53,724 bases of DNA from Chitinophagales bacterium (GCA_030832185.1 JAURJQ010000030.1:1-53724), one strand, 5' to 3'; positions 37,380 to 47,153 are shown, counted from the stretch's first letter. Translations and numbers: made by a program. Notes: a model not told the origin generated them from the letters alone.

Positions 37380-40300
37380 CTATTTTGGTAGTTTTAAAAT
37401 TTGAAGAGCTTCATTATTTCGGCCAATTAATAGCGCCTTTTCACCTTTTATGGTGATCGGTTTAACGACTTTGACGTCGCCGCTAAGATTGAAATTATTG
37501 CTGTTATTTACAGAAAAATTGCCATCTGGTGTATTCTCTAGTATGACTCCATGACCCGCGTCTAGCCTGCCAGTTTCTATTTCTATATTGTAGTCGTTAC
37601 CTCCTAGTAGTAGATCTAATTTGCCATCCTTATTGATGTCAAAAGGGATAACAGCATTGAGGGGAAACGTCTGCACATCATAGGGAAGAGTTTTAGCACT
37701 AAACTTGCCATTGGGTAGATTGTAAATAATCATGCTCTGCATAAAATTAGCAACCAGCGTATCGCTGCCTTTAAGTTCTTCGGGAGTGAATATGGTAGAA
37801 GTAGTCGTAGCAGAGTATTTTTCATACCGATTAAATCGCTTTTTGAGAAATGGCATTTGATCTAGCACATTGTCTCTAATCATCAGCGGATAGCTCTGAC
37901 CATTATAATAAGTGCTTACAATCACATCCGTAGATCCATTCTTGTCAAAGTCATTGACCAAGCAGGTCATCGGATAGTTTTTATCACCTTTGTAGCGGCT
38001 ATTGGTTCCATAATTGCCAAGGATGATGTCATTTATTCCGTCTCCATTCATATCTGCTAAAGTAATTGAGCGCCACCAGCCTCTAAAATTTCCTAATCCG
38101 AGATTTAAGTTTTGAAGCGAACCATTGATATTTTTATACACAGTAGGTGCCGTCCACTCTCCTACCACTAATAAATCTTTAAAACCATCTCTATCTATAT
38201 CTATCCACTTGGCATCATTGATCATCGCTAGCTTAGGATTTTGTTTTGAGAAATCATCTATAACGAATCTACCCCCAATATTTTTCATGAGATAGCTATT
38301 AGGCACTCTCCCATAATGCCCAGGGACTATACTGCCACCAATAAATAGGTCATCCCATCCATCTTTATTATAATCCTCTATAGCAAGCACCTTAGAACTG
38401 ACATATATATTAGGGAAAATAGTGCTATCAGCACGAGTGAAATTTGAATTTTGATTTATATACAATCTAACAGGATATTTTTTCAATACATTAGGATAGT
38501 CATTCCCGCCTGAGCTTACCATTAGGTCTAAATCGCCGTCCTTGTCAAAATCAATAAATGCAGCTTGCACATCCTCATAGATTTTATCTTTAATGAATGC
38601 ATCATAAGATCGTTTTGTAAAACCACCATCAGTGTTCTGAATAAAAAAACCGCCTAGGATATCTTTGGCTCCACCTACAAAAAAGTCTTCTAAATTATCG
38701 CCATTGATGTCACCTACGGCGATAGCAGGGCCTTCATATGAAAATTTACGAGGGATGAGCGGTTCTAGTTTATAGTCGATATAATCATTCTCTCTGCATA
38801 CATGATTGACCGTGCTCTTTGCAGTAATATCTTCAAACTGATGTTGCAAAGGGTCGGTGGACGCTATAGGCTGATATTGAGCCTCGTCTATATTGATTTC
38901 CATCAGCTGATTTATCTTAGCAGGCAATTCAAAAAAAGCTTTTTTATCAGGAAACTCTATACGCAATTTGGCCACCGTATTTTTTGCTAGACCTATATGT
39001 GTGATATGCTCATGGCTAGACATATACCCACTGATAGGATAGGTATGATAATACTGTTTGGTGCCATCGGGAGTCTCGACATATATCTTAGCGCGGTATA
39101 TAGCATTAGGTGTTTTTTTAGAAACTAATTTTATTCGTAGGAAATTACCGCCATTGTTTTCTATCAGATTATTTTTAAATACGAAGACTTCTTGATTAAT
39201 ATTGCTAACTATGATTTCTAGATCTCCGTCATTGTCTAGATCTCCATAGGCAGCGCTATTGCTGACCGATGGATACTCTAGTCCTGTATTGGGCGGATTG
39301 CGAATAAGTTTCATATTCCCTTCATTGGCAAAGTAGATATTATTGATGCGGACCGTCGGTACATTATCAAGTATGTTTCTCAATTTTTCTATATTATCTT
39401 CAAGTAGCGCTATTTTTTTAATTGAGTCTAGCTTGTATTTCATGAAGTCCTGATCTGTGAAATCATGGTAGTATCCATTAGAGATGTATAAATCTTTGTG
39501 TCCATTATTGTCAAAATCTGCCATCAGCGGTGCCCAGCTCCAATCTGTATTAGCGAGACCTACGGTGTGGGATATGTCAGCAAATTTTTTATTCTTAATT
39601 CTTTTTTGAAAGACATTCTTGACAAATTGTGATTTATAATTATGCTTTACTAATTTAGCATATTGGTCATACTCCATTGTCTGTCTAAACTGTTTCTGAC
39701 GATAGTTTTCTTCTGGAAGCATATCTACTACGAATAGGTCATCTAGTCCATCATTATCCATATCCGCATAGTTAGATCCCATAGAATTATAGCTAAAATG
39801 CGGCAGGTAGTAATCTCCTGAATCAGTAAAACTATTATTCTTATTATTGATAAATAAGCGATCGTAGCCCGTATAGTCATTAGCTACAAAGATATCATTG
39901 TAGCCATCATAGTTATAGTCACCTATCATAGCACTTAGTCCGAAGAAATTATCTTGTATGCCCGCTTGTTCTGATTTGTCTACAAATTTACCATTCTCAT
40001 TGATGAATAATCTATCAGAAATGTACTGATAGGTCTCAGGTTTTTTCGTTACTAATTTTCCGTCCTTGTCATAAGTCAAGATAATTTTTTTCGCCTCTCC
40101 CATAGCTGAAGGGTGATTGAGTAGAAACAAATCTAAATCGTCATCATTGTCAAAATCAGCAAAATAAGCCATCGTACTGTAGGAGCTATCAGAAAGGCCC
40201 ATTTCAGGGGCACGATCAGTAAAGGTATTATTTTTATTGTTTATATACATATTGTGTGTGCGATATTTCGCATTAGCTATAGCAGACTTACATACATAGA

Positions 40301-40673
40301 TATCTAGCCAGCCATCTCCATTCACGTCCATCATGCAGGCACCGGTATTGAAACCTTCGCCCTTGTCTACATTAGCTGATTTACTGATATCTTCAAACTT
40401 CAAACTCCCTTTATTGATATAGAGTTTATTGGCCATCATATTCCCAGCAAAGAATACATCATTCAGTCCATCATTATTTATGTCCCCTATACACGTGCCA
40501 GATCCATTAAAGAGGTACTCATAGGTAAATATGTTCAAGTAGCGTGATTCAACTACATGATTAGTGAAATCTATTCCTGTTTGTTCCTTGGGCAGTAGAG
40601 AAAATAATTGTGAATAGAGAGGAGTGTGGCCTAGGCCACAAAATACCAATATTAAGGCTAGAAAAAATTTCAT
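37380..40673 (-). CDS. Large secreted FG-GAP/VCBS repeat protein with ASPIC/UnbV domain
   Basis: This 1097-residue protein has a signal peptide (MKFFLALILVFCGLGHTPLYS) and many FG-GAP/VCBS repeats with calcium-type loops (DINNDGLNDVF, DFDNDDDLDLF, DMDNDGLDDLF, DINKDGKLDLL). Between them, at about residues 505-600, lies an ASPIC/UnbV domain. The repeats should fold as beta-propellers on the cell surface. No type IX sorting domain is visible at the C-terminus. Homologues are commonly found beside PAP2/vanadium-haloperoxidase genes, as here, where that gene is divergently transcribed 44 bp away. Confidence 0.82.
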   Translation of the reverse strand: MKFFLALILVFCGLGHTPLYSQLFSLLPKEQTGIDFTNHVVESRYLNIFTYEYLFNGSGTCIGDINNDGLNDVFFAGNMMANKLYINKGSLKFEDISKSANVDKGEGFNTGACMMDVNGDGWLDIYVCKSAIANAKYRTHNMYINNKNNTFTDRAPEMGLSDSSYSTMAYFADFDNDDDLDLFLLNHPSAMGEAKKIILTYDKDGKLVTKKPETYQYISDRLFINENGKFVDKSEQAGIQDNFFGLSAMIGDYNYDGYNDIFVANDYTGYDRLFINNKNNSFTDSGDYYLPHFSYNSMGSNYADMDNDGLDDLFVVDMLPEENYRQKQFRQTMEYDQYAKLVKHNYKSQFVKNVFQKRIKNKKFADISHTVGLANTDWSWAPLMADFDNNGHKDLYISNGYYHDFTDQDFMKYKLDSIKKIALLEDNIEKLRNILDNVPTVRINNIYFANEGNMKLIRNPPNTGLEYPSVSNSAAYGDLDNDGDLEIIVSNINQEVFVFKNNLIENNGGNFLRIKLVSKKTPNAIYRAKIYVETPDGTKQYYHTYPISGYMSSHEHITHIGLAKNTVAKLRIEFPDKKAFFELPAKINQLMEINIDEAQYQPIASTDPLQHQFEDITAKSTVNHVCRENDYIDYKLEPLIPRKFSYEGPAIAVGDINGDNLEDFFVGGAKDILGGFFIQNTDGGFTKRSYDAFIKDKIYEDVQAAFIDFDKDGDLDLMVSSGGNDYPNVLKKYPVRLYINQNSNFTRADSTIFPNIYVSSKVLAIEDYNKDGWDDLFIGGSIVPGHYGRVPNSYLMKNIGGRFVIDDFSKQNPKLAMINDAKWIDIDRDGFKDLLVVGEWTAPTVYKNINGSLQNLNLGLGNFRGWWRSITLADMNGDGINDIILGNYGTNSRYKGDKNYPMTCLVNDFDKNGSTDVIVSTYYNGQSYPLMIRDNVLDQMPFLKKRFNRYEKYSATTTSTIFTPEELKGSDTLVANFMQSMIIYNLPNGKFSAKTLPYDVQTFPLNAVIPFDINKDGKLDLLLGGNDYNIEIETGRLDAGHGVILENTPDGNFSVNNSNNFNLSGDVKVVKPITIKGEKALLIGRNNEALQILKLPK

Positions 40674-40679
40674 TCTGAT

Positions 40680-40712
40680 TATCTTTGTAATTAATTATAA
40701 TATACAAATTTA
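40680..40712. promoter_or_regulatory. Divergent -7 boxes for the haloperoxidase and the FG-GAP gene
   Basis: TATCTTTG stands on the plus strand at 40680-40687. On the minus strand TAAATTTG reads from 40712 to 40705. The two transcripts must start within this small region and overlap at their 5' ends. Confidence 0.5.
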
Positions 40713-40716
40713 AGTT

Positions 40717-41985
40717 ATGTGGGCTAAACATTTTCTTTTCTTTTTCGCACTGAGCATCTTAATGTCTAGTTACTCACAAAATATTATGGTAGAATCCAAT
40801 CAGGTTCTCATCAAGACTATAATGGACGACCTATTCTCTCCGCCAGTAGCCAGCCGAATACACCTCTGCGCCAATGTAGCAGCCTATGAGGTCTATGCTA
40901 AGCAAAATCCTGCTATAAAGTCATTTTCTATGTTTTCCCATCTCCCTCCTATATCGGCTCCTAGTCAGAAGCTAGACAATGATATAGCCGCTACAGTCGC
41001 TTTTGTAAAAACCGGATTGACTTATATTTATACAGAAGACTATCTAAATGCCTTTCTCGCCGAAAAAGAAAAATTGTGGGCTAAAAAGGATCAAGTCATA
41101 GTGAAAAACTCCATAGCCTATGGGGAAGAGGTAGCTAAGCAAATAGTAGAATGGAGCAAAGGAGATAACTATGGCTATACGCGCACCCTCCAGAGATATG
41201 TGCTTTCAGATACATCGGGTGCTTGGCAGCAGACACCCCCAGAGTATAAAAACGGGTTAGAGCCTAACTGGTATATGATGCGACAAATTGTCCTTCCTAC
41301 GGATAGTTTTCTAAAGTTTAAGCATCACGATTATTATAACGAGGATAAGAATTCACGTTGCTATAAGCTAATGGATTCGGTCTATAAGAAATCAAAGAAT
41401 CTAACCTCTACAGAGAAGACCATCGCGCTCTACTGGGACGATAATCCTGCTACCACTCATAGTAAAGGACACACCATGTATGTAGAGAAGAAACCTAGTC
41501 CTCTCGGACATTGGCTAAAAATCACAGGTCAAAATATACGAACAAGAAAAGTGAGCAATGAGCAGGCATCTATTATTTATACGCGAGTATGTGTAGCTGC
41601 CTATGATGCATTTATCAATTGCTGGAACGTCAAATATAAACTCAATACCATACGTCCAGAGACCTACATTCATAGGCTCATAGATCCTGATTTTAAACCT
41701 CTCATAGAGACGCCTCCATTTCCAGAATATACCAGTGGACATAGCACGGTATCCGCTGCTGTAGCTACGATTCTGGATTATTCTTTTCCTAAAATAGGAA
41801 GATTCACGGACTCCTCTCAGGTCATGCTCGGCATGAAACCGCGCAGTTTTACCTCCTTCCGTCAGGCAGCTAATGAAGCTTCTATCTCTAGATTCTATGG
41901 AGGTATTCATATTATGACCGCACTCAAAGAAGGCGAGCGCATGGGCAAGGTGATAGGGGAGCAGACTTGGAAGGTGATGAAGTAA
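40717..41985 (+). CDS. Vanadium-dependent haloperoxidase / PAP2-family enzyme
   Basis: This 422-residue protein has a signal peptide (MWAKHFLFFFALSILMSSYSQ) and the three PAP2/vanadium-haloperoxidase motifs. They are KYKLNTIRP (KxxxxxxRP), YTSGHST (PSGH-type) and SRFYGGIH (SRx5H). These bind vanadate or phosphate; which one cannot be told from the motifs. It would act in the periplasm or outside. Its divergent neighbour is the large FG-GAP/ASPIC protein, a recurrent pairing in Bacteroidota. Confidence 0.82.
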   Translation: MWAKHFLFFFALSILMSSYSQNIMVESNQVLIKTIMDDLFSPPVASRIHLCANVAAYEVYAKQNPAIKSFSMFSHLPPISAPSQKLDNDIAATVAFVKTGLTYIYTEDYLNAFLAEKEKLWAKKDQVIVKNSIAYGEEVAKQIVEWSKGDNYGYTRTLQRYVLSDTSGAWQQTPPEYKNGLEPNWYMMRQIVLPTDSFLKFKHHDYYNEDKNSRCYKLMDSVYKKSKNLTSTEKTIALYWDDNPATTHSKGHTMYVEKKPSPLGHWLKITGQNIRTRKVSNEQASIIYTRVCVAAYDAFINCWNVKYKLNTIRPETYIHRLIDPDFKPLIETPPFPEYTSGHSTVSAAVATILDYSFPKIGRFTDSSQVMLGMKPRSFTSFRQAANEASISRFYGGIHIMTALKEGERMGKVIGEQTWKVMK

Positions 41986-42011
41986 ATACTTTAATACAAG
42001 GTTGCCTGTTT

Positions 42012-42218
42012 CTATTGATTCTTCTTATGAGATTCACTTTTTTTATGCTCATACCAGGCGTATACAGCAATAAATAATCCAAAAATTAGTCCTGGAATTA
42101 AAAATTTCGATAATTTAAACTCACCTTCTTTCAAGCAATTTAGACCACCAGATATTATTGCACATACTAGAAAAGAAATTAAAAATTGTTTTATTATTTT
42201 TTTAGTGATAGGTTTCAT
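42012..42218 (-). CDS. Small protein with two membrane segments
   Basis: This 68-residue protein has hydrophobic stretches at about residues 10-26 and 39-56 and a basic tail (WYEHKKSESHKKNQ). I do not recognise a family. It starts 3 bp after the Rrf2 regulator stop and is therefore probably co-transcribed with it. The function is unknown. Confidence 0.6.
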   Translation of the reverse strand: MKPITKKIIKQFLISFLVCAIISGGLNCLKEGEFKLSKFLIPGLIFGLFIAVYAWYEHKKSESHKKNQ

Positions 42219-42221
42219 AAT

Positions 42222-42689
42222 TTATTTATTCTTTCTTTCGTATTGAAAGGAGCTATTTAGGCTGTTTAAATAAAATTCTCCAGATAATAATTTACTCTGA
42301 ATTTGATCTAACGTAGTATCCTCAAATACCTTAGCAATTTTTACTTTGATATCTATAAATTCATAGTGAAGAGGGCATGGTCTAGTTTCGGAGCAGGTCT
42401 TAAGACCTAAAATGCAATCAACAAAAATGCTATTTCCATCGATAGCAAAAACCACATCAGCAAGGGAATGTGTTAGATTATCTGCGGTTAAGTAAAAACC
42501 ACCATTCGGTCCTTTCTGGGAACTAATAATATCCGCCTTAGATAATATTTGTAGCAACTTAGCTGCAAAATGATAGGGAATATCTAAATCATCGGATATT
42601 TTTTTAGCACCTACACGCTCCAGATTTTGAGAGTGTTTGGTGATATATAATATCGATTTTAAAGCGTATTCACAAGACTTAGATAACAT
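42222..42689 (-). CDS. Rrf2-family iron-sulfur transcription regulator
   Basis: This 155-residue protein has a winged helix with the Rrf2 pattern (YALKSILYIT, ISDDLDIPYHFAAKLLQIL, ISSQKGPNGGFYLT). A cysteine cluster follows: Cys92, Cys99, Cys105 and His108 (DCILGLKTCSETRPCPLH). The spacing is very close to the [2Fe-2S] ligands of IscR. It probably senses iron-sulfur status, nitric oxide or redox. A -7 box (TAGATTTG, minus strand, 42706-42713) lies 16 bp upstream. The small membrane protein is the only gene next to it on this strand. Confidence 0.85.
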   Translation of the reverse strand: MLSKSCEYALKSILYITKHSQNLERVGAKKISDDLDIPYHFAAKLLQILSKADIISSQKGPNGGFYLTADNLTHSLADVVFAIDGNSIFVDCILGLKTCSETRPCPLHYEFIDIKVKIAKVFEDTTLDQIQSKLLSGEFYLNSLNSSFQYERKNK

Positions 42690-43235
42690 CCTATTTTTTA
42701 CAACACAAATCTATAAAATAAAAGACCTTTATATCTTATTATAATTCTAATATTGACAAGAAAATTAAAATCAACTAATAGAATTTCAATATGTTATTAT
42801 TTCAGATAAAAATACATTTTAAGTATTATTAACTATAGTTTAGTTTTAACACTGCTCTGTGCTAAATAATTCAAAAAAAGCATGTGCTGCAGTGGCGAAG
42901 CATTAACTCTTTATTTTGTTTGAAGGGAGCTATATTGGAATTTAAGGGCCATGTGAATGTCGTTCGGGTCAATAATGTGATATTTACTTCTTAAAAATTA
43001 TTTTGAATTTCATGAAAAAGACGCATTTGAATCTCTATGCTCTAGTTTCAATGAGTTTATTAAAAAAGCAAGTTAGTATCTGAAAACTATAAGATAAACT
43101 ATCTCAATTTTAATAGAATGATTGAAAGACTATATTTGACTCCCACAAATAAAAAGAAAAAATTGCTAAGGAATTAGAAACGGCTAATCACATAGCAGAA
43201 AAAAATGGTTGCTTGAGAAATTCAAAGTGTCATGA
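42690..43235. other. 546-bp gap with eroded coding-like fragments
   Basis: Near the left end is the -7 box of the Rrf2 gene at 42706-42713. Further right, short open stretches look like worn coding sequence: about 42981-43067 reads as YLLKNYFEFHEKDAFESL and on, and about 43160-43238 as KIAKELETANHIAEKNG. Both lack a start and neither has a family I recognise. The region may hold a dead gene. Confidence 0.4.
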
Positions 43236-44633
43236 TTAAACCATTTCACTTGGTACTACCCACATATCAAATTCCTCAGAGGTCACATATCCTAAAGCCA
43301 AAGCGGATTCCTTCAAGGTAGTTCCTTCTTTATGTGCTTTCTGAGCTATTTCAGCAGCTTTGTAATACCCTATCTTCGTATTGAGTGCAGTGACTAGCAT
43401 CAAAGAGTTATTTACATTGCGGTCTATATTTGCTTGAATAGGCTCTATACCTTTTGCACATTTATCATTAAAGGCACTGCAGGCATCACCTATTAACCTT
43501 GCGGATTGAATAAAATTGGTAATCATCATCGGTTTGAATACATTTAATTCGAAATGCCCACTCATGCCTCCGATATTTATCGCCACATCATTACCGAGTA
43601 CTTGAGCACAGACCATAGTCAACGCTTCACACTGGGTAGGATTCACTTTTCCTGGCATAATAGAAGAGCCTGGCTCATTGTCAGGTATATACAATTCTCC
43701 AATCCCTGCGCGCGGTCCAGAAGATAGCATGCGGATATCATTAGCTATTTTCATTAGTGATACAGCAGCTGTCTTTAAAGCTCCATGAGTTTCTACAATA
43801 GCATCGTGCGCGGCTAAGGCCTCAAATTTGTTTGGAGCAGTAATGAAGGGCAGATTAGTAAGTATGGAGATATTCTTGGCTACCAGTTCTGAATAGCCTT
43901 TTGGAGTATTCAGTCCGGTTCCTACTGCTGTGCCGCCTAAGGCTAGTTCAGTCAAGTGAGGCAGTGTGTTTTCTATGGCCTTTATGGCATTAGATATCTG
44001 CATAGCATATCCTCCAAATTCCTGTCCTAGGGTGAGGGGGGTAGCATCCATGAAATGGGTTCTACCTATTTTTACTACATCTTTAAAGTCCTTAGATTTA
44101 TACTCGAGGGTCTTCTGTAAGTCTCTAAGTCCTGGCAAAGTAGTACAAGTAATGAGCTCGTAAGCCGCTATGTGCATAGCTGTAGGGAAGGTGTCGTTAC
44201 TACTTTGACTCATATTGACGTCATTATTCGGATGAATAAATTTCTCTTTATCATCCAATTTTCCACCATTTATGATATGAGCTCGATTTGCTATCACTTC
44301 ATTTACATTCATATTAGACTGTGTCCCAGATCCAGTCTGCCATACGACTAGAGGAAATTCATTATCCCACTGTCCTTCCAATATTTCATCACATACTACG
44401 CCAATAGCTTCCTTTTTTTCGATATCTAATACCCCTAGCTCCCAATTGGTAATTGCTGCAGCTTTTTTAAGAAAAGCAAAGGCGCGTATAATCTCTTTAG
44501 GCATTCTAGATATATCTGTAGCTATCGGAAAGTTTTCAATAGAGCGCTGGGTTTGAGCACCATAATACTTCTCAATAGGAACATGAACTTCGCCCATGGT
44601 ATCTTTCTCTATTCTAAACTGTGTAGCAGACAT
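43236..44633 (-). CDS. fumC: Fumarate hydratase class II
   Basis: This 465-residue protein has the superfamily signature [17 protein letters not shown] and the FumC motifs [31 protein letters not shown] and [17 protein letters not shown]. It interconverts fumarate and malate in the citric acid cycle without a metal cofactor. It is monocistronic: a minus-strand -7 box (TATATTTG, 44662-44669) lies 29 bp before the ATG and overlaps the terminator of the gene upstream. Confidence 0.95.
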   Translation of the reverse strand: MSATQFRIEKDTMGEVHVPIEKYYGAQTQRSIENFPIATDISRMPKEIIRAFAFLKKAAAITNWELGVLDIEKKEAIGVVCDEILEGQWDNEFPLVVWQTGSGTQSNMNVNEVIANRAHIINGGKLDDKEKFIHPNNDVNMSQSSNDTFPTAMHIAAYELITCTTLPGLRDLQKTLEYKSKDFKDVVKIGRTHFMDATPLTLGQEFGGYAMQISNAIKAIENTLPHLTELALGGTAVGTGLNTPKGYSELVAKNISILTNLPFITAPNKFEALAAHDAIVETHGALKTAAVSLMKIANDIRMLSSGPRAGIGELYIPDNEPGSSIMPGKVNPTQCEALTMVCAQVLGNDVAINIGGMSGHFELNVFKPMMITNFIQSARLIGDACSAFNDKCAKGIEPIQANIDRNVNNSLMLVTALNTKIGYYKAAEIAQKAHKEGTTLKESALALGYVTSEEFDMWVVPSEMV

Positions 44634-44661
44634 GTTTTTTGTTTTTAAATAATTTAATATG

Positions 44662-44669
44662 CAAATATA
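44662..44669 (-). promoter_or_regulatory. -7 box of fumC
   Basis: CAAATATA on the plus strand reads TATATTTG on the minus strand. It sits right after the T-run of the terminator hairpin at 44675-44707. Confidence 0.55.
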
Positions 44670-44707
44670 AAAAAAAGGTCATTTCTTTCCTTTCACGAAA
44701 TGACCTT
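44667..44707 (-). terminator. Intrinsic terminator of the DUF6089 gene
   Basis: AAGGTCATTTC (44675-44685) and GAAATGACCTT (44697-44707) form a perfect 11-bp stem with an 11-base loop. On the minus strand it is followed by a run of T residues (the A-run at 44669-44676), the classic form. It lies 28 bp after the stop of the DUF6089 gene at 44735. Confidence 0.85.
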
Positions 44708-44734
44708 GCGATTTAATGTAATAATTCTTGGCTT

Positions 44735-45637
44735 TTAAAACTCACAGCATTTGTAGTGGGTTTTAGCAAAATTGTTAAAAATAAAATAACTGAATTTAAC
44801 CTGACCCGTCATAAAAAAATCATTATTCTCTTTATTGCCTCTTTTATCAGGTTGCTGATATGCTGCAGGACGTCTGTCATTCATCTCACCTAATAAATTG
44901 TATAAGCTAGGGTTTGATGTTTGATAGGCAGTTCTTAGATCATTCGGATTGGCATAGGTTGTACTGACATCATCTAAATAATCCGTAAATGTATAATTAT
45001 AGTTAAAGTCAAGGCTGAAAGAATATTTTCGAGACTTAGGAGTCAATCGAACGCCCATATTGACCGGCACTACTAGTTGTATCAGATTGTATTTCTGTTC
45101 ATAACCTGCGAGACCTTGACCCTCTGTTCCCAGCGGCTGTAACTCTACTTCTCGTCCATTATTCGTCATGGATCTAGGATTAAAGGCAAAGAGACCTATG
45201 CCCGCTCCTATATAAGGGGAGATATGCAATTTAAGTTTACTCCAACTGCGGTCAGAACGAAATGGTTCAAAACGCAGGTCAACGAATGCTTCATTCACTG
45301 AGGTATAAAAACTGAGATTTCTAATTTTTCGTGCAAAGTCCCCATCTGTTGCTCCGGAAACTTTATTGTCAAAATCATAGCCAGAAAGGTATAGATGGTA
45401 GAAACTGAATCCTAAACTTAAAAAATTTTGAAAATTGTATCTATATCCTAGAGAATAGCTCATTTTCGTGTTTTGCAACTCAAAAAATTCTGCAACCAAA
45501 GCAGTAGCATTATCTGAGTTATTTATGTTTAAATCTCCATAATAATAGGAAAATCCAACTCCACCAGTGATTTCTTGAAATTGACTGAAGCTCGATTTAC
45601 AAGTAAAAATTAAGATTAAGAATATAATTTTGTTCAT
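44735..45637 (-). CDS. Outer-membrane protein, DUF6089/PorG-like (copy 1)
   Basis: This 300-residue protein has a signal peptide (MNKIIFLILIFTCKSSFSQ) and a beta-barrel-like body with GGVGFSYYYGDLN, as in DUF6089. That family includes PorG of the type IX secretion system. It shares long conserved segments with the protein at 46112-47011, such as ELQPLGTEGQG and DVSTTYxNPNDLRTAYQTSNPS, so the two are paralogues. A TTG start seven codons earlier is possible, but the ATG fits the paralogue. A clear terminator follows at 44667-44707. Confidence 0.75.
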   Translation of the reverse strand: MNKIIFLILIFTCKSSFSQFQEITGGVGFSYYYGDLNINNSDNATALVAEFFELQNTKMSYSLGYRYNFQNFLSLGFSFYHLYLSGYDFDNKVSGATDGDFARKIRNLSFYTSVNEAFVDLRFEPFRSDRSWSKLKLHISPYIGAGIGLFAFNPRSMTNNGREVELQPLGTEGQGLAGYEQKYNLIQLVVPVNMGVRLTPKSRKYSFSLDFNYNYTFTDYLDDVSTTYANPNDLRTAYQTSNPSLYNLLGEMNDRRPAAYQQPDKRGNKENNDFFMTGQVKFSYFIFNNFAKTHYKCCEF

Positions 45638-46111
45638 TAGGTTGTGTTTTTTAATCAATGGTATTTTAAATCAGCACTTAAAGTTATAAACTAACAATGC
45701 TGCTTTACATAATTTAACTAAATTAAATGCTATATTCCAGACTTTATTGATAGGATTAAATAAAAGATCATATTTTATTCGTCGGCAAATATAGTGAAAT
45801 TTAAGTCAATTAATCAGGCTATTAAATGGGAAATCCCTTTGAATAAACTCTTTATCACTATATACAGATTCAACCCATCAGTGTTGAACGTGGAAAAAGC
45901 ATACATTATAATATCTAACAAACTGAAAAAAGCTACTATTACCAAGAGGCCTCTATGCTATAATCATCCGCTGCAAGATCTCTCAAAAAAATGCATTTTA
46001 AAGTTAAGACGTTATTTCTATGAAAATACTAAAAAAGAACTGATTGTATTTGAAATTTTGTTAACTTTGACGCAGAAAAAATCGAAGATGATTTTAATTT
46101 AAATCAATTAT
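45638..46111. other. 474-bp divergent gap between the DUF6089 paralogues
   Basis: The gap is very AT-rich. It holds a -7 box for the right-hand gene (TAACTTTG, 46062-46069), and a 7-of-8 match for the left-hand gene reads TAACTTTA on the minus strand at 45679-45686. An open frame of 102 codons from a GTG at 45794 has no family look and is rich in Lys and Ile. The -7 box lies inside it, so I do not call it a gene. Confidence 0.55.
46062..46069 (+). promoter_or_regulatory. -7 box of the right-hand DUF6089 gene
   Basis: TAACTTTG matches TAnnTTTG and lies 42 bp before the ATG at 46112. A TTG 15 bp upstream (46044-46046) is closer than the usual spacing. Confidence 0.45.
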
Positions 46112-47011
46112 ATGAAAAAAAACGTCATAATAGTTCTCTTTCTGGCATTAGTATCCAATATCTTTTCTCAAAATATGGAAATTTCTGGAGGAGTGGGTTA
46201 TGCCTATTACTATGGGGATTTGAATACTACTAACTTAAAAAATAGTCCTGCAACTTTATTTGGTGAAAGTCTTAATATGAAAAACTTTAAGTTTAGCTTA
46301 TCTTTAGGAGCGCGCCATTTTTTTCCTAAAATTTTCAGTATAGGAGTCAATTGTTATCACCTCAATCTGGCAGGTTACGATTCCGACAATGGGATAAAAG
46401 ATCCTTCTTCTGAGGCCTATGGCAGACATGTGCGAAACCTGAGTTTTTTTACTGCCGTGAACGCGGGTTTTCTAGATCTGCAGATAGAACCATTTAGAAA
46501 TAAAAAATCATGGCTAAAGCGTAAACTTCTTTTATCTCCATATGTGGGATTTGGGGTAGGTTTTTTTCAGTTTAATCCAAAAACAATGTACAATGGAAGC
46601 GAGGTAGAATTACAACCATTGGGCACAGAGGGTCAGGGCATGGCTGGATATGCTAATAAGTATCGGTTGGTAGATATTTTGATACCTGTTAATGCAGGCC
46701 TTAAAATGTATTTTCCATCGCGCAGAGTTTCATTAGCCTTAGATTTTAATTACAATCATACATTTACTGATTATATTGATGATGTCAGTACAGTTTATCC
46801 TAAAAAAATAGATCTTCAAACGGCTTATCAAACTTCTAATCCAACAAAGTATACTCTAGTTTCAGCTTTGTCTGATCCAGGTTTAATTCCTCACGCTGAT
46901 GGAGAGATACGCGGACATGATAATTATGACTTCTTTCTTACTGGGCAGATTAAGTTCGGCTATTTAATTAATATAGAAGGAAGAGTCTACTATGATTGCT
47001 ATTCGCACTAA
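46112..47011 (+). CDS. Outer-membrane protein, DUF6089/PorG-like (copy 2)
   Basis: This 299-residue protein has a signal peptide (MKKNVIIVLFLALVSNIFSQ) followed by GGVGYAYYYGDLN. Many segments match copy 1 at 44735-45637, including SPYVGFGVGFFQFNP and ELQPLGTEGQGMAGY, and the DVSTVYP...TAYQTSNP block. The length and layout fit the DUF6089 family, which includes PorG. The two genes point away from each other. Whether either is the true PorG or a specialised paralogue cannot be told here. Confidence 0.75.
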   Translation: MKKNVIIVLFLALVSNIFSQNMEISGGVGYAYYYGDLNTTNLKNSPATLFGESLNMKNFKFSLSLGARHFFPKIFSIGVNCYHLNLAGYDSDNGIKDPSSEAYGRHVRNLSFFTAVNAGFLDLQIEPFRNKKSWLKRKLLLSPYVGFGVGFFQFNPKTMYNGSEVELQPLGTEGQGMAGYANKYRLVDILIPVNAGLKMYFPSRRVSLALDFNYNHTFTDYIDDVSTVYPKKIDLQTAYQTSNPTKYTLVSALSDPGLIPHADGEIRGHDNYDFFLTGQIKFGYLINIEGRVYYDCYSH

Positions 47012-47153
47012 ACCTTTATTATTTTATCTAAACTTTTATTCTTTATTAATTTTCATTTAAACTAGGGGGTATTCTTTAAACTAGGTAAGTAAGCTATTAA
47101 TATAAAACTAGGTAATTCTTAATTATCCTGCTAAGATTCAATTAGATTTTCAT

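Noticed and set aside
42721-42730. AAAG..CTTT palindrome as an Rrf2 operator
   Set aside because: The arms are only four bases long in very AT-rich DNA.
45794-46102. 102-codon open frame from a GTG
   Set aside because: No family features, AT-driven composition, and the promoter box of the next gene lies inside it.
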